In this document: one piece after another, positions 9,199-18,354 of the stretch
Numbering within the stretch: the stretch's first letter is position 1
Layout: each line of letters starts with the position of its first letter
Origin: UBA4416 sp044238845
Lineage (GTDB): Bacteria; Bacteroidota; Bacteroidia; B-17B0; Aurantibacillaceae
Direction: 5' to 3'
Assembly (NCBI GenBank): GCA_044238845.1
Contig: JBIICN010000006.1
Location: 1 to 64,000 of the forward strand
DNA length: 64,000 nucleotides
Made by a program: the position numbers and the translations under genes
The notes under the pieces: generated by a model
Told to the model about the DNA's origin: nothing
Databases searched by the model: none
What the model saw: only the letters and a program-made list of their open reading frames with translations

Positions 9199-10146
9199 TT
9201 ACAAATAACGTGGCGATAACATTTTAGATTTGAAAGTATTTAAATCAAAACCAATCATAATTTCATGACCACTTCCTAAAGTCTTTTGAACCCTACCTAA
9301 TCCTCTATCAAATGAATAGCCAATTTTAAAATTATTAGAAACAATAACTTGAACTAATGCACCAACTGATCCACTTGATCTTGCAAAAGCACCCACCCAT
9401 ATGCGTTGTTTAATTAAAAAGTTAAGATTAGCATCTAAATTCGCAATACCACTTGATAATTTAAACATCACCGTTGGATTTATAACTAAATTATCCCCAG
9501 CTGCAAATCCTTTACTTACTATACCAAATATATGTGTCTTTAATTTATAGGTTAAATCATACTCTACCTGACTACCAGTTGCATTTGTATAGGTAACGTT
9601 ATCGTTATAAACAAAGGTCGAATTTAAATGTGTAGCACTGATACCTGCATAAAACGAATTTGATTTTAAAAATAACCCAGCATCAAAATCTGGTTTAAGT
9701 TTATTAGTTCCTATAGCAGCAACAGCATTTGTTTCTCCGGGATCTTTATAATTCATTTTACTAAAATCATACACATAATTAACAACACCTCCTCTTAATC
9801 CAAACGACAACTTTAATTTGCTAGATAATTGTAGAATATAAGAAATGTTACCATAGGCAGCTGTCACTCTTTTTGGGCCAATGGCATCGTTATAAGCACT
9901 TAATCCTAATCCAATCCTTTTTTTCTTTAAAGGTGCATGAAAACTAAACGATTGAGTAGATGGAGCTCCATCAAAACCACTCCATTGTTTTCTAATATCC
10001 AATACTGCACTTAAGGCATCTTTAGTTCCTGCATAGGCCGGATTAATAACCATTTGATTAAATTGATACTGACTATATTGTGGATCTTGTTGAGCCAATA
10101 TTGGCAAAACAATCATACAACTTAATATAAATACTATTTTTTTCAT
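9199..10146 (-). CDS. PorP/SprF family type IX secretion outer-membrane protein
   Basis: A 315-residue beta-barrel of the PorP/SprF family. It has a signal peptide ending ILAQ, then the family signature QDPQYSQYQFNQMVINPAYAG, FDGAPSTQSFSFHAPL and GLGLS, with alternating beta strands to the C-terminus. SprF-like proteins act with partner T9SS cargos that carry type B sorting domains. The gene lies directly behind just such a cargo (3-base gap) and ahead of a PorE-like gene, a standard cargo-plus-attachment module. Confidence 0.93.
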   Translation of the reverse strand: MKKIVFILSCMIVLPILAQQDPQYSQYQFNQMVINPAYAGTKDALSAVLDIRKQWSGFDGAPSTQSFSFHAPLKKKRIGLGLSAYNDAIGPKRVTAAYGNISYILQLSSKLKLSFGLRGGVVNYVYDFSKMNYKDPGETNAVAAIGTNKLKPDFDAGLFLKSNSFYAGISATHLNSTFVYNDNVTYTNATGSQVEYDLTYKLKTHIFGIVSKGFAAGDNLVINPTVMFKLSSGIANLDANLNFLIKQRIWVGAFARSSGSVGALVQVIVSNNFKIGYSFDRGLGRVQKTLGSGHEIMIGFDLNTFKSKMLSPRYL

Positions 10147-10149
10147 TTT

Positions 10150-10923
10150 TTATTTTCCGGTTAATTCCACCCAACCTTTTTTTATACCACTACCGTTTTC
10201 AAATTCAATAACATAAAAATAAGTTCCGCTTGTTAAAGTTGCACCTCCTTGAGTTTTTCCATCCCAAACATTTGAAGAGTTGTTATAGTTAGTTGTATTC
10301 CAAATTTTATTTCCCCATCTATTAAAAATAGTCACTGTATTATTAGAATAATTTTCAATATTTTCTATAATCCAATTATCATTTAACCCATCTCCATCAG
10401 GAGTAAAACCATTGTAAACAGTTATGTTACAAGGCTCTGTACTAGCAGTGATAGTGTAATTAAAAGTAACAGAATCGATAACCACACTACTAGAGTTAAT
10501 TGCTTTAATAGAAACGCTATAATTACCTGGGGATAAACTATCAACACTTGTGCAATTTTGAGCAGGACAAACAGAAGAAGGATTCCAAACATACAATAGC
10601 TGAACAGCATTACTAGGAGAAGAATTTATTACTAGTGAAATGAACCCATCTTTTTTATTTAAACAACTTTCGTTTTGAGAAAGAGGAGTAATACTTAAAT
10701 CAAAAGCACCAACAATATCAGGTTGTAAAAAACCTTGAGTAATCACATTGCCACCATTTGAAATGGTAGACACAATAGGTTCTCCAATGTTATAAAACAC
10801 TTCAACGGTGGATGTTCCTATTACACCTCCGCCGCCAGCCGAATTTATAACCGAAGGCGAAATGCTTTGCGAAAAAGCATCAGTATAGTATATCAGAAAT
10901 AATACTAAAAAAATATTTTTCAT
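10150..10923 (-). CDS. T9SS type B sorting domain-containing secreted protein
   Basis: A 257-residue secreted protein. It has a signal peptide (1-19), a Bacteroidota N-terminal domain with YNIGEPIVSTI and ITQGFLQP, a SprB-like repeat (about 85-155), and a type B (gliding-associated) C-terminal domain at about 165-257. That domain shows NGFTPDGDGLNDNW, TIFNRWGNKIW and GTYFYVIEF. The ATG at 10923 is preferred to an in-frame TTG at 10932, because it leaves one base between this gene and the stop of the preceding fibre gene. Type B cargos depend on a SprF partner, which is the next gene. Confidence 0.93.
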   Translation of the reverse strand: MKNIFLVLFLIYYTDAFSQSISPSVINSAGGGGVIGTSTVEVFYNIGEPIVSTISNGGNVITQGFLQPDIVGAFDLSITPLSQNESCLNKKDGFISLVINSSPSNAVQLLYVWNPSSVCPAQNCTSVDSLSPGNYSVSIKAINSSSVVIDSVTFNYTITASTEPCNITVYNGFTPDGDGLNDNWIIENIENYSNNTVTIFNRWGNKIWNTTNYNNSSNVWDGKTQGGATLTSGTYFYVIEFENGSGIKKGWVELTGK

Positions 10924-10924
10924 A

Positions 10925-13900
10925 TTATTCAATTACTAAATAATTAAAAGAATAAGTGGTTGATAATGTACCATTATTTGAAAATCTTAAAGTAAAACCA
11001 TTTACAGTTGAACTAAAAACATATGCATTTACACTAAATGAAGCAGAATTATTAGGTATTACAATAACGTTTGGTGTTATTGAATAAGGTTTATCATACT
11101 TCACGGAAATAACATCTGTTGTATTTCCAATAAGGGGGGAAGTTATATTGGTAAATGATAGTTTTCCTACCATATCTGTACCTATTACACCTGTTCCACT
11201 AGCTAAAGCATTTAACGTAAAAGTAGGAGTTGTTCCTACAGATTTCATATGTCCATTTTCAAGTAATAAAGCAACATTAGAACTACCGGTCACAGTTGGT
11301 CCATTCACCGCATGAATTGCAGCTCCTCTACCATTAGTTAAGGCAAATACAGCATCAGCTGTATTACCAGTATTTAAAATCTCAAATCTACCAGCAATAC
11401 CATTGTCAGTCGCATTTTTAATTCCATAAATACTTGGACCGGCTCCTGCGTTATTTCCATAAACAGCAGCCGCTAAAGTATTCGTGTTAGATGAAGATAC
11501 CTTACCAAAAATACCATGTGCACCTGAAAAAGAACCCGTCACAATGTTTTCTGCATACACAGCAGCATTTGTATAAGAACTATTTACATGCAATCTATTT
11601 GCAGGATTTAATATATTAATACCAACGTTTGTTCCAAACTCTGCAATTGCATCATCTCTAATACTTAACAAGGAAATGCCTCCAAGATTAAAAGCTCTAA
11701 AAGCGTAATCATTAAATGTATTTGATTTACCTTTAGTAGTTAAACCACCGTCAAAAACACCAGCATAAGCAGTAGATGAAGCATTTGTGTTTTTAGCGGA
11801 AAATGTTTCAACTGTACCCGACGAAGATGCGCTAATAGCATTAATATTGCCAACATTAACAACATCTAAAGCCGACACTGGAGCAGTGGTTCCAATACCA
11901 ACTTTTGTATTTGCTGTTGCACCATTAATACCATTTATAGAACCTAAAACCATACTATTACTTGCATCAACTCTCGCCAAAGCTCCTATAGCTGATGCAT
12001 TTGTTAATGCTGCTGCATTTACATTAGTATTGTATCCTAAAAATAAATTATTTGTACCGTTGGTTATAAGGTTACCAGCTTGGAAACCTAATGCTGTATT
12101 ATTATTACCACTATTTATTGAACTTAAGGCGTTTGTTCCAATTGCAATATTTTGAGAACCTGAAGTTAAAATTTGCATCACTTGGTAACCAATGCCAACA
12201 TTATTGCCACCAGTTGTTACATTTTGCAAAGTATTATTACCTAAAGCAACATTACTAAAGCCAGTAGAAGAGATATTACCAGAGGATTTTCCTACAAATA
12301 AATTGTCAGTACCTGGTGCGGAAATGAATCTTGCACCAGCCATTTTAATAACACCAACCGAAGACGTGGATACAGGAATATTAATGTTTCCAATAACATC
12401 TAAACTTTCACTAGGTGTATTAGTACCAATACCAACTTTATCTCCGCTGTTTACTAAATATGTATTCCCTAAGGTTGATGTCCAAGCAGCTACTGGAGCA
12501 GTAATTGGTTGCCAACTCGCATTACCTAAAGCATCAATAGCCGTTAAAACCTGGCCTGCTGCAACAGTTGGAGTACCGGGTATTCTAATACTACTTAATA
12601 CTTCTAATTGACCAAGTCCATTTATTTTAAAAACATCTTTATTAATATTAGTCCCAGTAGGTACTGCTGCAAAGATCAACTCCGTTCCTCTAGTTCCAGT
12701 TGTAACATTCTCAGTTGTTTTAGCGTAAATTTTAGCTCCGTCTCCAAAAACTCCAAAAGCATCAGACCCTGCAAAATTTATTTTACCTATATCTTGTAAT
12801 CCAACAACTGCCGTTCGGCTTCCACTCCCTGTATTATTTTCATTTCTAATTATATTTAGTTGTCCGGCTTCTCCAAAACCTTCTGATGCGATGCCTCCTG
12901 GGGCAGTAGCAATCGCTGTGTTAGTCATTACGTGAAAAGCATACAGAGGTCTCTCTAGCGCATTTATATATACTCTACGTTCACCATTAATTAAAAAAAT
13001 TGGTTTTTCGTTAATATTGTTTTTTTGACTAATACTTAAAGCTGAATTTGAAGGTGTAGAAACACTATTAGCTTCTATAGAAAAAAATGTAGGTTCCCCA
13101 GAGTTAGTATATTTGATTTTACCTAATGAATTTGATGGTGATATTAAGTTTATATGAGGCGATAGACTTGAAGGCGTGTGAGAAATTGCAAACCTTCCTC
13201 CTAACGAGTTATTAATACCTACTCCAACACTATTAGTTAAAGTACTAGGATAAATAACACCAGTGGTTACCGACCAATTATTAATTGATTTTATATCAAC
13301 CGTATTAGTTGCAGGCCCTGATTGTAAAATACTACCACCAGTTAATGTTAAAGTAGGAGGCGCAATTACTACAGTTGAACTGGCCGTTCCATTATTTAAA
13401 GTAATTGTATTTGTATTTGCACCATTTGAAATCGTATAATTAGGAATTGTAACAGTTTGCGCTCCCGATTGCAAAGTACCCGCTGTTGCAGAGCCTGTAT
13501 AAGATAAAATGGGAACAATAGTTGTTGTAGGTGTCCAAATTCCTCCAACTAATTGCAATATTTGGCCATTAGTTGGCGCAGTGTTTGAAACGTTAACTCC
13601 TTTGATAGCATTTACTGTTGTTGAATTAACTGTCCCTATTACATCACCAGATAAATTGGATGAAACTGCTGTTAATGAAAAAACACCAGCTGAACTTGTA
13701 ACAGAAATATTAGTATTAGTTGAAACTACACTTGTAGTTGGAATTGGAACAGTGTTACCGCCCGAAATTGAAAGTGAACCACTATTGACAGATAATGTTT
13801 GATTTGGTGTAGAGTTGATAGTGTAGCTAGGATAAGCACCTATTACTCCTGAACCAGAAAGCGTTGGTGTTATAGCAGTTAACGAATAAATACCTGCTGC

Positions 13901-15037
13901 ATTAGATACTGAAATATTAGTATTAGTTGAAACCACACTTGTTGTTGGACTAGCAACCGAATTGACAGTGTAATTAGGATAAGAACCTGTTATTGTTGTC
14001 GGCCCTGAATTAGTAAATGTTGGTGTAACTGGTGTAATTGTATAAGCATTACCTGATTGATTTAATAAAATATTTGAACTACCCGCAGATAATGATGTGC
14101 TTGTTGCCGCTGTTAAGGTAACAGTTGCAATGGAAGTTCCATTTTGAGTTAAATCAATATTTGCACCAGATTGCGTTAAACTGTAATTTGGTAATGCTTG
14201 TGTATTTCCTGGATTAATAGAAATACTATTACCCGATACACTTAACGTTGGTGTTAGAGGAGTTAAGGTATTGGAGATTACATTACCAACAATACTAATT
14301 CCACTACCAGCGCTATAACTTGTAGCTACTGGTATTGTAGCAGTTCCAATACTTGTTCCGTTTTGCAATAAGTTAATACTATTTCCAGATTGTGATAAAC
14401 TATAAGAAGGTGCACTTACTGTATAAGAGTTACTTGGAGATGCAGGATTAATAGTAATGTTATTTCCGCCAGTAATAGATGGTGTTACTGGTACTAATGT
14501 GTTAGAAATTACTCCTCCTGATATACTAATTCCATTTCCAGCTGTATAGGATGTTGATGCAGGAACATTAATTGTATAACTTCCTCCTGATGATGTTACC
14601 GTATTAGGAGCATTGATAGTAATTGTTGGTGTTGAAGAAGCATTACCTGCTGTTTGAGCATACAAGGCATAAGGCACACTCATAAATTGTTGAGTTCCAA
14701 CTGCCGTGTAAGATGTTCCTCCTGCCGGATCAATTGACGTTTTAATAAAATAGGTATCTGCGCCCCAATTGATAGAAGAGAATGTACCGTTAATAAGAGT
14801 GCCTTGTCCGATGAAAAGAGTAAACAATCCAAACTGATTAGTAGTGGCAACGTGCGTTTCGGAATAAACAACGGAAGATACTCCATTTAAAATTTCTAAC
14901 TTAATTCCTAATGGAGCATTAGAAATAATAGTTCCTGATGTATTTCTGGCAACTCCTTGATAAGATATTGCTTGAGGCGCTTGACTAAATGAAAATAAAG
15001 ATATACTTGTTAAAAGGGTAAAAAAAAGTTTTTTCAT
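10925..15037 (-). CDS. Large fibre-like surface protein with YadA-type head repeats
   Basis: A 1370-residue exported protein with a signal peptide ending LFSFSQ. Residues 20-135 are a conserved Bacteroidota N-terminal domain (QAISYQGVARN ... FMSVPYALYAQTAG). Residues about 140-560 are tandem beta repeats of two kinds: SLSQSGNSINLLQNGTSIG-like and TTSVVSTNTNISV-like. Around 920-1010 are trimeric-autotransporter (YadA-like) head repeats such as GNNTLQNVTTGGNNVGIG and TNALSSINSGNNNTALG. The C-terminal 70 residues (VISVKYDKPY ... SFNYLVIE) resemble tail-fibre or H-type lectin ends. No type A or B sorting domain is visible, so its surface route is unclear. It heads the T9SS module and is probably an adhesin or fibre. 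Confidence 0.8.
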   Translation of the reverse strand: MKKLFFTLLTSISLFSFSQAPQAISYQGVARNTSGTIISNAPLGIKLEILNGVSSVVYSETHVATTNQFGLFTLFIGQGTLINGTFSSINWGADTYFIKTSIDPAGGTSYTAVGTQQFMSVPYALYAQTAGNASSTPTITINAPNTVTSSGGSYTINVPASTSYTAGNGISISGGVISNTLVPVTPSITGGNNITINPASPSNSYTVSAPSYSLSQSGNSINLLQNGTSIGTATIPVATSYSAGSGISIVGNVISNTLTPLTPTLSVSGNSISINPGNTQALPNYSLTQSGANIDLTQNGTSIATVTLTAATSTSLSAGSSNILLNQSGNAYTITPVTPTFTNSGPTTITGSYPNYTVNSVASPTTSVVSTNTNISVSNAAGIYSLTAITPTLSGSGVIGAYPSYTINSTPNQTLSVNSGSLSISGGNTVPIPTTSVVSTNTNISVTSSAGVFSLTAVSSNLSGDVIGTVNSTTVNAIKGVNVSNTAPTNGQILQLVGGIWTPTTTIVPILSYTGSATAGTLQSGAQTVTIPNYTISNGANTNTITLNNGTASSTVVIAPPTLTLTGGSILQSGPATNTVDIKSINNWSVTTGVIYPSTLTNSVGVGINNSLGGRFAISHTPSSLSPHINLISPSNSLGKIKYTNSGEPTFFSIEANSVSTPSNSALSISQKNNINEKPIFLINGERRVYINALERPLYAFHVMTNTAIATAPGGIASEGFGEAGQLNIIRNENNTGSGSRTAVVGLQDIGKINFAGSDAFGVFGDGAKIYAKTTENVTTGTRGTELIFAAVPTGTNINKDVFKINGLGQLEVLSSIRIPGTPTVAAGQVLTAIDALGNASWQPITAPVAAWTSTLGNTYLVNSGDKVGIGTNTPSESLDVIGNINIPVSTSSVGVIKMAGARFISAPGTDNLFVGKSSGNISSTGFSNVALGNNTLQNVTTGGNNVGIGYQVMQILTSGSQNIAIGTNALSSINSGNNNTALGFQAGNLITNGTNNLFLGYNTNVNAAALTNASAIGALARVDASNSMVLGSINGINGATANTKVGIGTTAPVSALDVVNVGNINAISASSSGTVETFSAKNTNASSTAYAGVFDGGLTTKGKSNTFNDYAFRAFNLGGISLLSIRDDAIAEFGTNVGINILNPANRLHVNSSYTNAAVYAENIVTGSFSGAHGIFGKVSSSNTNTLAAAVYGNNAGAGPSIYGIKNATDNGIAGRFEILNTGNTADAVFALTNGRGAAIHAVNGPTVTGSSNVALLLENGHMKSVGTTPTFTLNALASGTGVIGTDMVGKLSFTNITSPLIGNTTDVISVKYDKPYSITPNVIVIPNNSASFSVNAYVFSSTVNGFTLRFSNNGTLSTTYSFNYLVIE
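13650..14500 (-). repeat. Internal tandem repeats of the fibre-like gene
   Basis: The segment holds near-identical direct repeats. The stretch gaaatattagtattagttg at about 13706 recurs at about 13914, and the modules around 14140-14180 and 14340-14400 repeat each other. They encode the SVVSTNTNISV and QSGxxIxLxQNGTSI units. Confidence 0.7.
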
Positions 15038-15239
15038 ATGAGTTAGTTATTAATTCGAATTCTTAAAAAATGATGTTCTATAATTTTTACATTTACATTT
15101 TTATACAATTTCTTGCGAATGTTAAAATTATACAAAAAAATCAGAAAACTGAATACAATTTACAGACCAATCGAACATTTTATTTGTTAAAAAACGCCGA
15201 TTTGTCGATAAATACAACAATTTGTTTAGAAAAACTGAT

Positions 15240-16253
15240 TTAACTCAGGATTTTTTTAAGAGCTGCAATTTGTTCGGATGTTCCTAAAACAAATAACTTC
15301 GAATCAGGAATCACTAAAGTATCCGCACTTGGATTAATAATATATTCGCCTTTGGCGGTTTTATAACCAATGATATTAGCTCCAGAACGATTTCTGATTT
15401 CTAAATCTTTTAAGGTTTTATTCTTTAACTCGTCAGGAATTCTCTCAAATGAAATTTCCTCTAAACTAATATTGTCTCCACCCTCTGCCGTAATATGGTC
15501 AATAAATTCCATCACGTCTGGTTTCATTACCAAAGAGGCCATGTGCGCCCCTCCTACTTTATCGGGCATTATCACATTATTAGCGCCAGCAATTTTTAAT
15601 TTAGTATCTGAATTATCTTCGCTAGCACGCGAAATAATGGTTAAATTTTTATTTAAGTTTCGGGCAGAAAGCACAATAAATAAATTATCGGCATCCACAG
15701 GTAAAGTGGTAATAATAGCCTTTGCCCTTAAAATACCTGCTTTAATTAATACTTCATCTTGTGTACTATCTCCGGTAATAACCAACTCACTAAACTTGTG
15801 ATTTAAAGTCGAAGTTAGCGTGGCGTTATTTTCAATAACGACGAAACGTTTATGATGTTTTTTTAAAACCTGAGCGGCCTGACGTCCATTACGACCATAA
15901 CCGCATATAATAACATGGTCAGATATTTTATCTATTGTAGCGTTCAATTTTCTATTTTTAAAAAACTCATTAAACTCGCCATCTATTACAAACTTAGTAA
16001 TAGATGAAACGGCATAGGCAAATGTACCAAAACTTGTGATAATAAGAAACGCTGTAAATAATTTACCTGCTTGACTTAAAGGAGCTACTTCGCCATAACC
16101 AACTGTGGCAACAGTAATGATAGTCATGTAAAATGCATCAAAAAACGTGTAATTATCAATAACCATATATCCAATAGTACCTATTACCCAAACACTGAGC
16201 AATATCAATAAAGGCACGTAAAAACGATAATACGATTTTAATATTCTAAACAT
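15240..16253 (-). CDS. Potassium channel with TrkA-N and TrkA-C regulatory domains
   Basis: A 337-residue membrane protein. Two transmembrane helices (about 11-30 and 64-87) flank a pore loop with the K+ selectivity filter TVATVGYGE (residues 47-55). A Rossmann-fold RCK/TrkA-N domain follows (about 112-230, HVIICGYGRNGRQAA), then a TrkA-C domain (about 255-337). It should be a gated K+ channel of the inner membrane controlled by nucleotide or ion binding. It is the last gene of the run that begins with miaB. A short palindromic repeat separates it from the pspC-like gene. Confidence 0.93.
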   Translation of the reverse strand: MFRILKSYYRFYVPLLILLSVWVIGTIGYMVIDNYTFFDAFYMTIITVATVGYGEVAPLSQAGKLFTAFLIITSFGTFAYAVSSITKFVIDGEFNEFFKNRKLNATIDKISDHVIICGYGRNGRQAAQVLKKHHKRFVVIENNATLTSTLNHKFSELVITGDSTQDEVLIKAGILRAKAIITTLPVDADNLFIVLSARNLNKNLTIISRASEDNSDTKLKIAGANNVIMPDKVGGAHMASLVMKPDVMEFIDHITAEGGDNISLEEISFERIPDELKNKTLKDLEIRNRSGANIIGYKTAKGEYIINPSADTLVIPDSKLFVLGTSEQIAALKKILS

Positions 16254-16280
16254 AACAATGCCAAATTAATAAAAATAAAT

Positions 16281-16303
16281 GTGACTTCGACAAGCTCAGC
16301 CAC
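16281..16303. repeat. Dispersed short palindromic repeat (cttcgacaagctcagc type)
   Basis: The sequence gtgacttcgacaagctcagccac is an imperfect palindrome in the gap between the K+ channel and pspC-like genes. The same core (cttcgaca-gctcagc) occurs inside topA at 25711-25730. Confidence 0.6.
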
Positions 16304-16331
16304 CTTTATCGAAAATTCTAGTAAATTCAAA

Positions 16332-16565
16332 TTACAAATCCCAAACGCTGCGGCGACGTCGATAGGTATTAGGCTTAAAGCTTTCTTTATGCTCTAAAAT
16401 AAAAGCCATAATAAAATAAATGATAATTGGAGAGCCGAAAGTAAAAAACGATAAATAGATAAAATACATTCGAATATGAGTAGTTCTAATTCCTAGTTTT
16501 TTGCCCCACCATTCGCAAACTCCAAAAGCTTTTTGTTCGAACCAATATCTAATTTTATCAATCAT
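16332..16565 (-). CDS. PspC domain protein
   Basis: A 77-residue membrane protein of the PspC family. It has the typical N-terminal stretch FGVCEWWGKKLGIRTTHIRMYFIYLSFF leading into one or two hydrophobic segments (about 30-58), then a basic C-terminus with RRRR. PspC proteins take part in envelope stress signalling; the role of short stand-alone forms in this phylum is not established. A TACCTTTG element on the minus strand at 16573-16580 lies seven bases before the start, suggesting a very short or absent leader. Confidence 0.85.
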   Translation of the reverse strand: MIDKIRYWFEQKAFGVCEWWGKKLGIRTTHIRMYFIYLSFFTFGSPIIIYFIMAFILEHKESFKPNTYRRRRSVWDL

Positions 16566-16601
16566 TATTTTACAAAGGTATAAAATTGTTTCAGCTATTT
16601 T

Positions 16602-17882
16602 TTATTTCGATGAACTTTTGAGCAAAAACTCTGCCACGTTGCAGTGAAGGCATGCTTTCTTTGAGCAAAGGTTATCCAATAAATAAATCTGAGCCTGACT
16701 TTCTAAAGCATTTTCATTTTTAATTCCCAGTTTTGTAAACTCTTTTGTTTTAGTATTTTCTTCAGCTGGAAGTTGAGACAATAAATCTAATGCGTACTCC
16801 ACAAAATCAGTATTTGTAGTATGTTTCGACATAAAAAACAAATAAGGAACGATGGAATTAATCACAATGTTTTGAAAAGCTGTTTCTCCGAATTGTTTTG
16901 AACTTTCTTCTGATTCAATATCAAACTTATAATGTGTTTTCCAATATAAATTCGGTTCTAATTCAAAAAACGATTGTAATGTTTTTAAATCAGGTTTTTG
17001 TTCGATTAAATGGTATAAAGATTTTTGCTTATTAACCAAAGCAGCTAACTGAGCAATTCTTATTGTTGGAAAATTAACGGGTCGTGTTTTCGAAAATTTC
17101 CAACTCTCTTTTTTAATGGGAACTAGTTGGTGTTTATGTTTTAAAAACTCAAATTCGTTTTGTAATTGTTTTGGGTATTTATCCTCAAACAACTCTTCTA
17201 ATAAACCTGCCACACCAAATAATAGTGATTCTATTTGAATTGGATTATCAGCATATTTTTTAAGCGTCGGATAAGAAATCGACTTACCTAATAATTCAAA
17301 AGCATCATTATTTATTTTAAATCCAAAGTTCCGACATAATAATAAATACAATGCATCTTCATGATTGTGTTTACAAAAGTCAAATAGATGTTCAATGTAT
17401 TCAGTCTTTTGTTCAATTCGAGAAATAGCTAATCGATCTAACCAAGTTTTCCAAATAATATCAGGAACCGTGGAAATAGATTTACCACAAGGTATTGTTT
17501 GCTTAGATAATTGAAGTTGATTGTATTGATCTAGCAAAGAAGGTTTGATATAGTTTTTCAGTTCTAAAACAGACACATTGAATTTTTCGTTTTGAGGCAA
17601 TGCTTTGTCATGTTCGTAAACGACATGCAAAATTAAATTATCGTAAGCTTTGTCTTGCTGATGGTTGTGTTTTATCCAATCAGATGTTTTGATGTGGATT
17701 TCAACATTACCTGCTAATACAATATCATTAACCTTAATTTTAGAATTAAAAAAATCAGGACCGGAGTCCTGATTATGTTCACCAATAGAAATAATTTCAA
17801 TTGTTTCTTCTTTAGAGCCTTTAAACTGAGTTTGCCCTAATAACTTATATTTCCATATTGTATGAAGAAGCGCTTCATTCAT
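16602..17882 (-). CDS. DUF2851 family protein
   Basis: A 426-residue protein matching the Bacteroidota family DUF2851 by its start (NEALLHTIWKYKLLGQ), the segment SIGEHNQDSGPDFFNSKI, and the cysteine-rich end (CSKKACLHCNVAEFLL). Function is unknown. The acidic residues in NQDSGPDFFN and the EIHIKTSDW motif are reminiscent of nuclease-like folds, which is inference only. No signal peptide, so cytoplasmic. It follows the cytochrome c gene by 14 bases. Confidence 0.85.
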   Translation of the reverse strand: MNEALLHTIWKYKLLGQTQFKGSKEETIEIISIGEHNQDSGPDFFNSKIKVNDIVLAGNVEIHIKTSDWIKHNHQQDKAYDNLILHVVYEHDKALPQNEKFNVSVLELKNYIKPSLLDQYNQLQLSKQTIPCGKSISTVPDIIWKTWLDRLAISRIEQKTEYIEHLFDFCKHNHEDALYLLLCRNFGFKINNDAFELLGKSISYPTLKKYADNPIQIESLLFGVAGLLEELFEDKYPKQLQNEFEFLKHKHQLVPIKKESWKFSKTRPVNFPTIRIAQLAALVNKQKSLYHLIEQKPDLKTLQSFFELEPNLYWKTHYKFDIESEESSKQFGETAFQNIVINSIVPYLFFMSKHTTNTDFVEYALDLLSQLPAEENTKTKEFTKLGIKNENALESQAQIYLLDNLCSKKACLHCNVAEFLLKSSSK

Positions 17883-17896
17883 ATAATTTAGAGCTA

Positions 17897-18319
17897 TTAT
17901 TTACCAGCTGGTTGAGTTGATTTTATAGCAAATACATACTTTGTTAATGCATCTTTTTCAGTAGCAGTTAACTTAGATTTTTGAGCCATATCATCAATAA
18001 TTTCAGGCCATTTGGCTTCTGATATTCTATAAATACTTTTAGTACCATGGCAGTTGGTACACGTACCCGTATAAAGTTTATATCCTTCTGTTAAAGAAGC
18101 TAATGTTGTGCCTGGATGCTTCATTTGAACTCCTGTTACTTGCTCTTCGCCTGGAGCAAAAACTCCATTTTTTGATTTAACTGCTTCACTTACTGGTGCA
18201 GCAGGTGCTGAGGGTGTAGCGGGAGTTGCTACAGTAGTTGATTCTGTTTTTTTAGTAGTGTGGCAAGCTGCAATTATTAGAACAGCTGTTGCTAAAGAAG
18301 AAATTTTAAAAATAGTCAT
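17897..18319 (-). CDS. Mono-haem cytochrome c lipoprotein
   Basis: A 140-residue protein with a lipoprotein signal (lipobox LIIAAC, Cys19), a low-complexity Ala/Pro/Thr linker (about 25-60), and a cytochrome c domain. That domain has one haem site, C87-TN-C90-H91, and a probable axial Met111 (IIDDMAQ). It should be an envelope-attached electron carrier. The haem pocket is short, as in class I diffusible cytochromes. Its neighbours give no specific redox partner. Confidence 0.9.
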   Translation of the reverse strand: MTIFKISSLATAVLIIAACHTTKKTESTTVATPATPSAPAAPVSEAVKSKNGVFAPGEEQVTGVQMKHPGTTLASLTEGYKLYTGTCTNCHGTKSIYRISEAKWPEIIDDMAQKSKLTATEKDALTKYVFAIKSTQPAGK

Positions 18320-18354
18320 AATGAGATTAGTTTAAGTTTTAAAAGTAGTAAATA

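Noticed and set aside
11787..13802. Several plus-strand ORFs opposite the fibre-like gene
   Set aside because: They mirror the low-complexity repeats of the real minus-strand gene and lack starts, signals or families.
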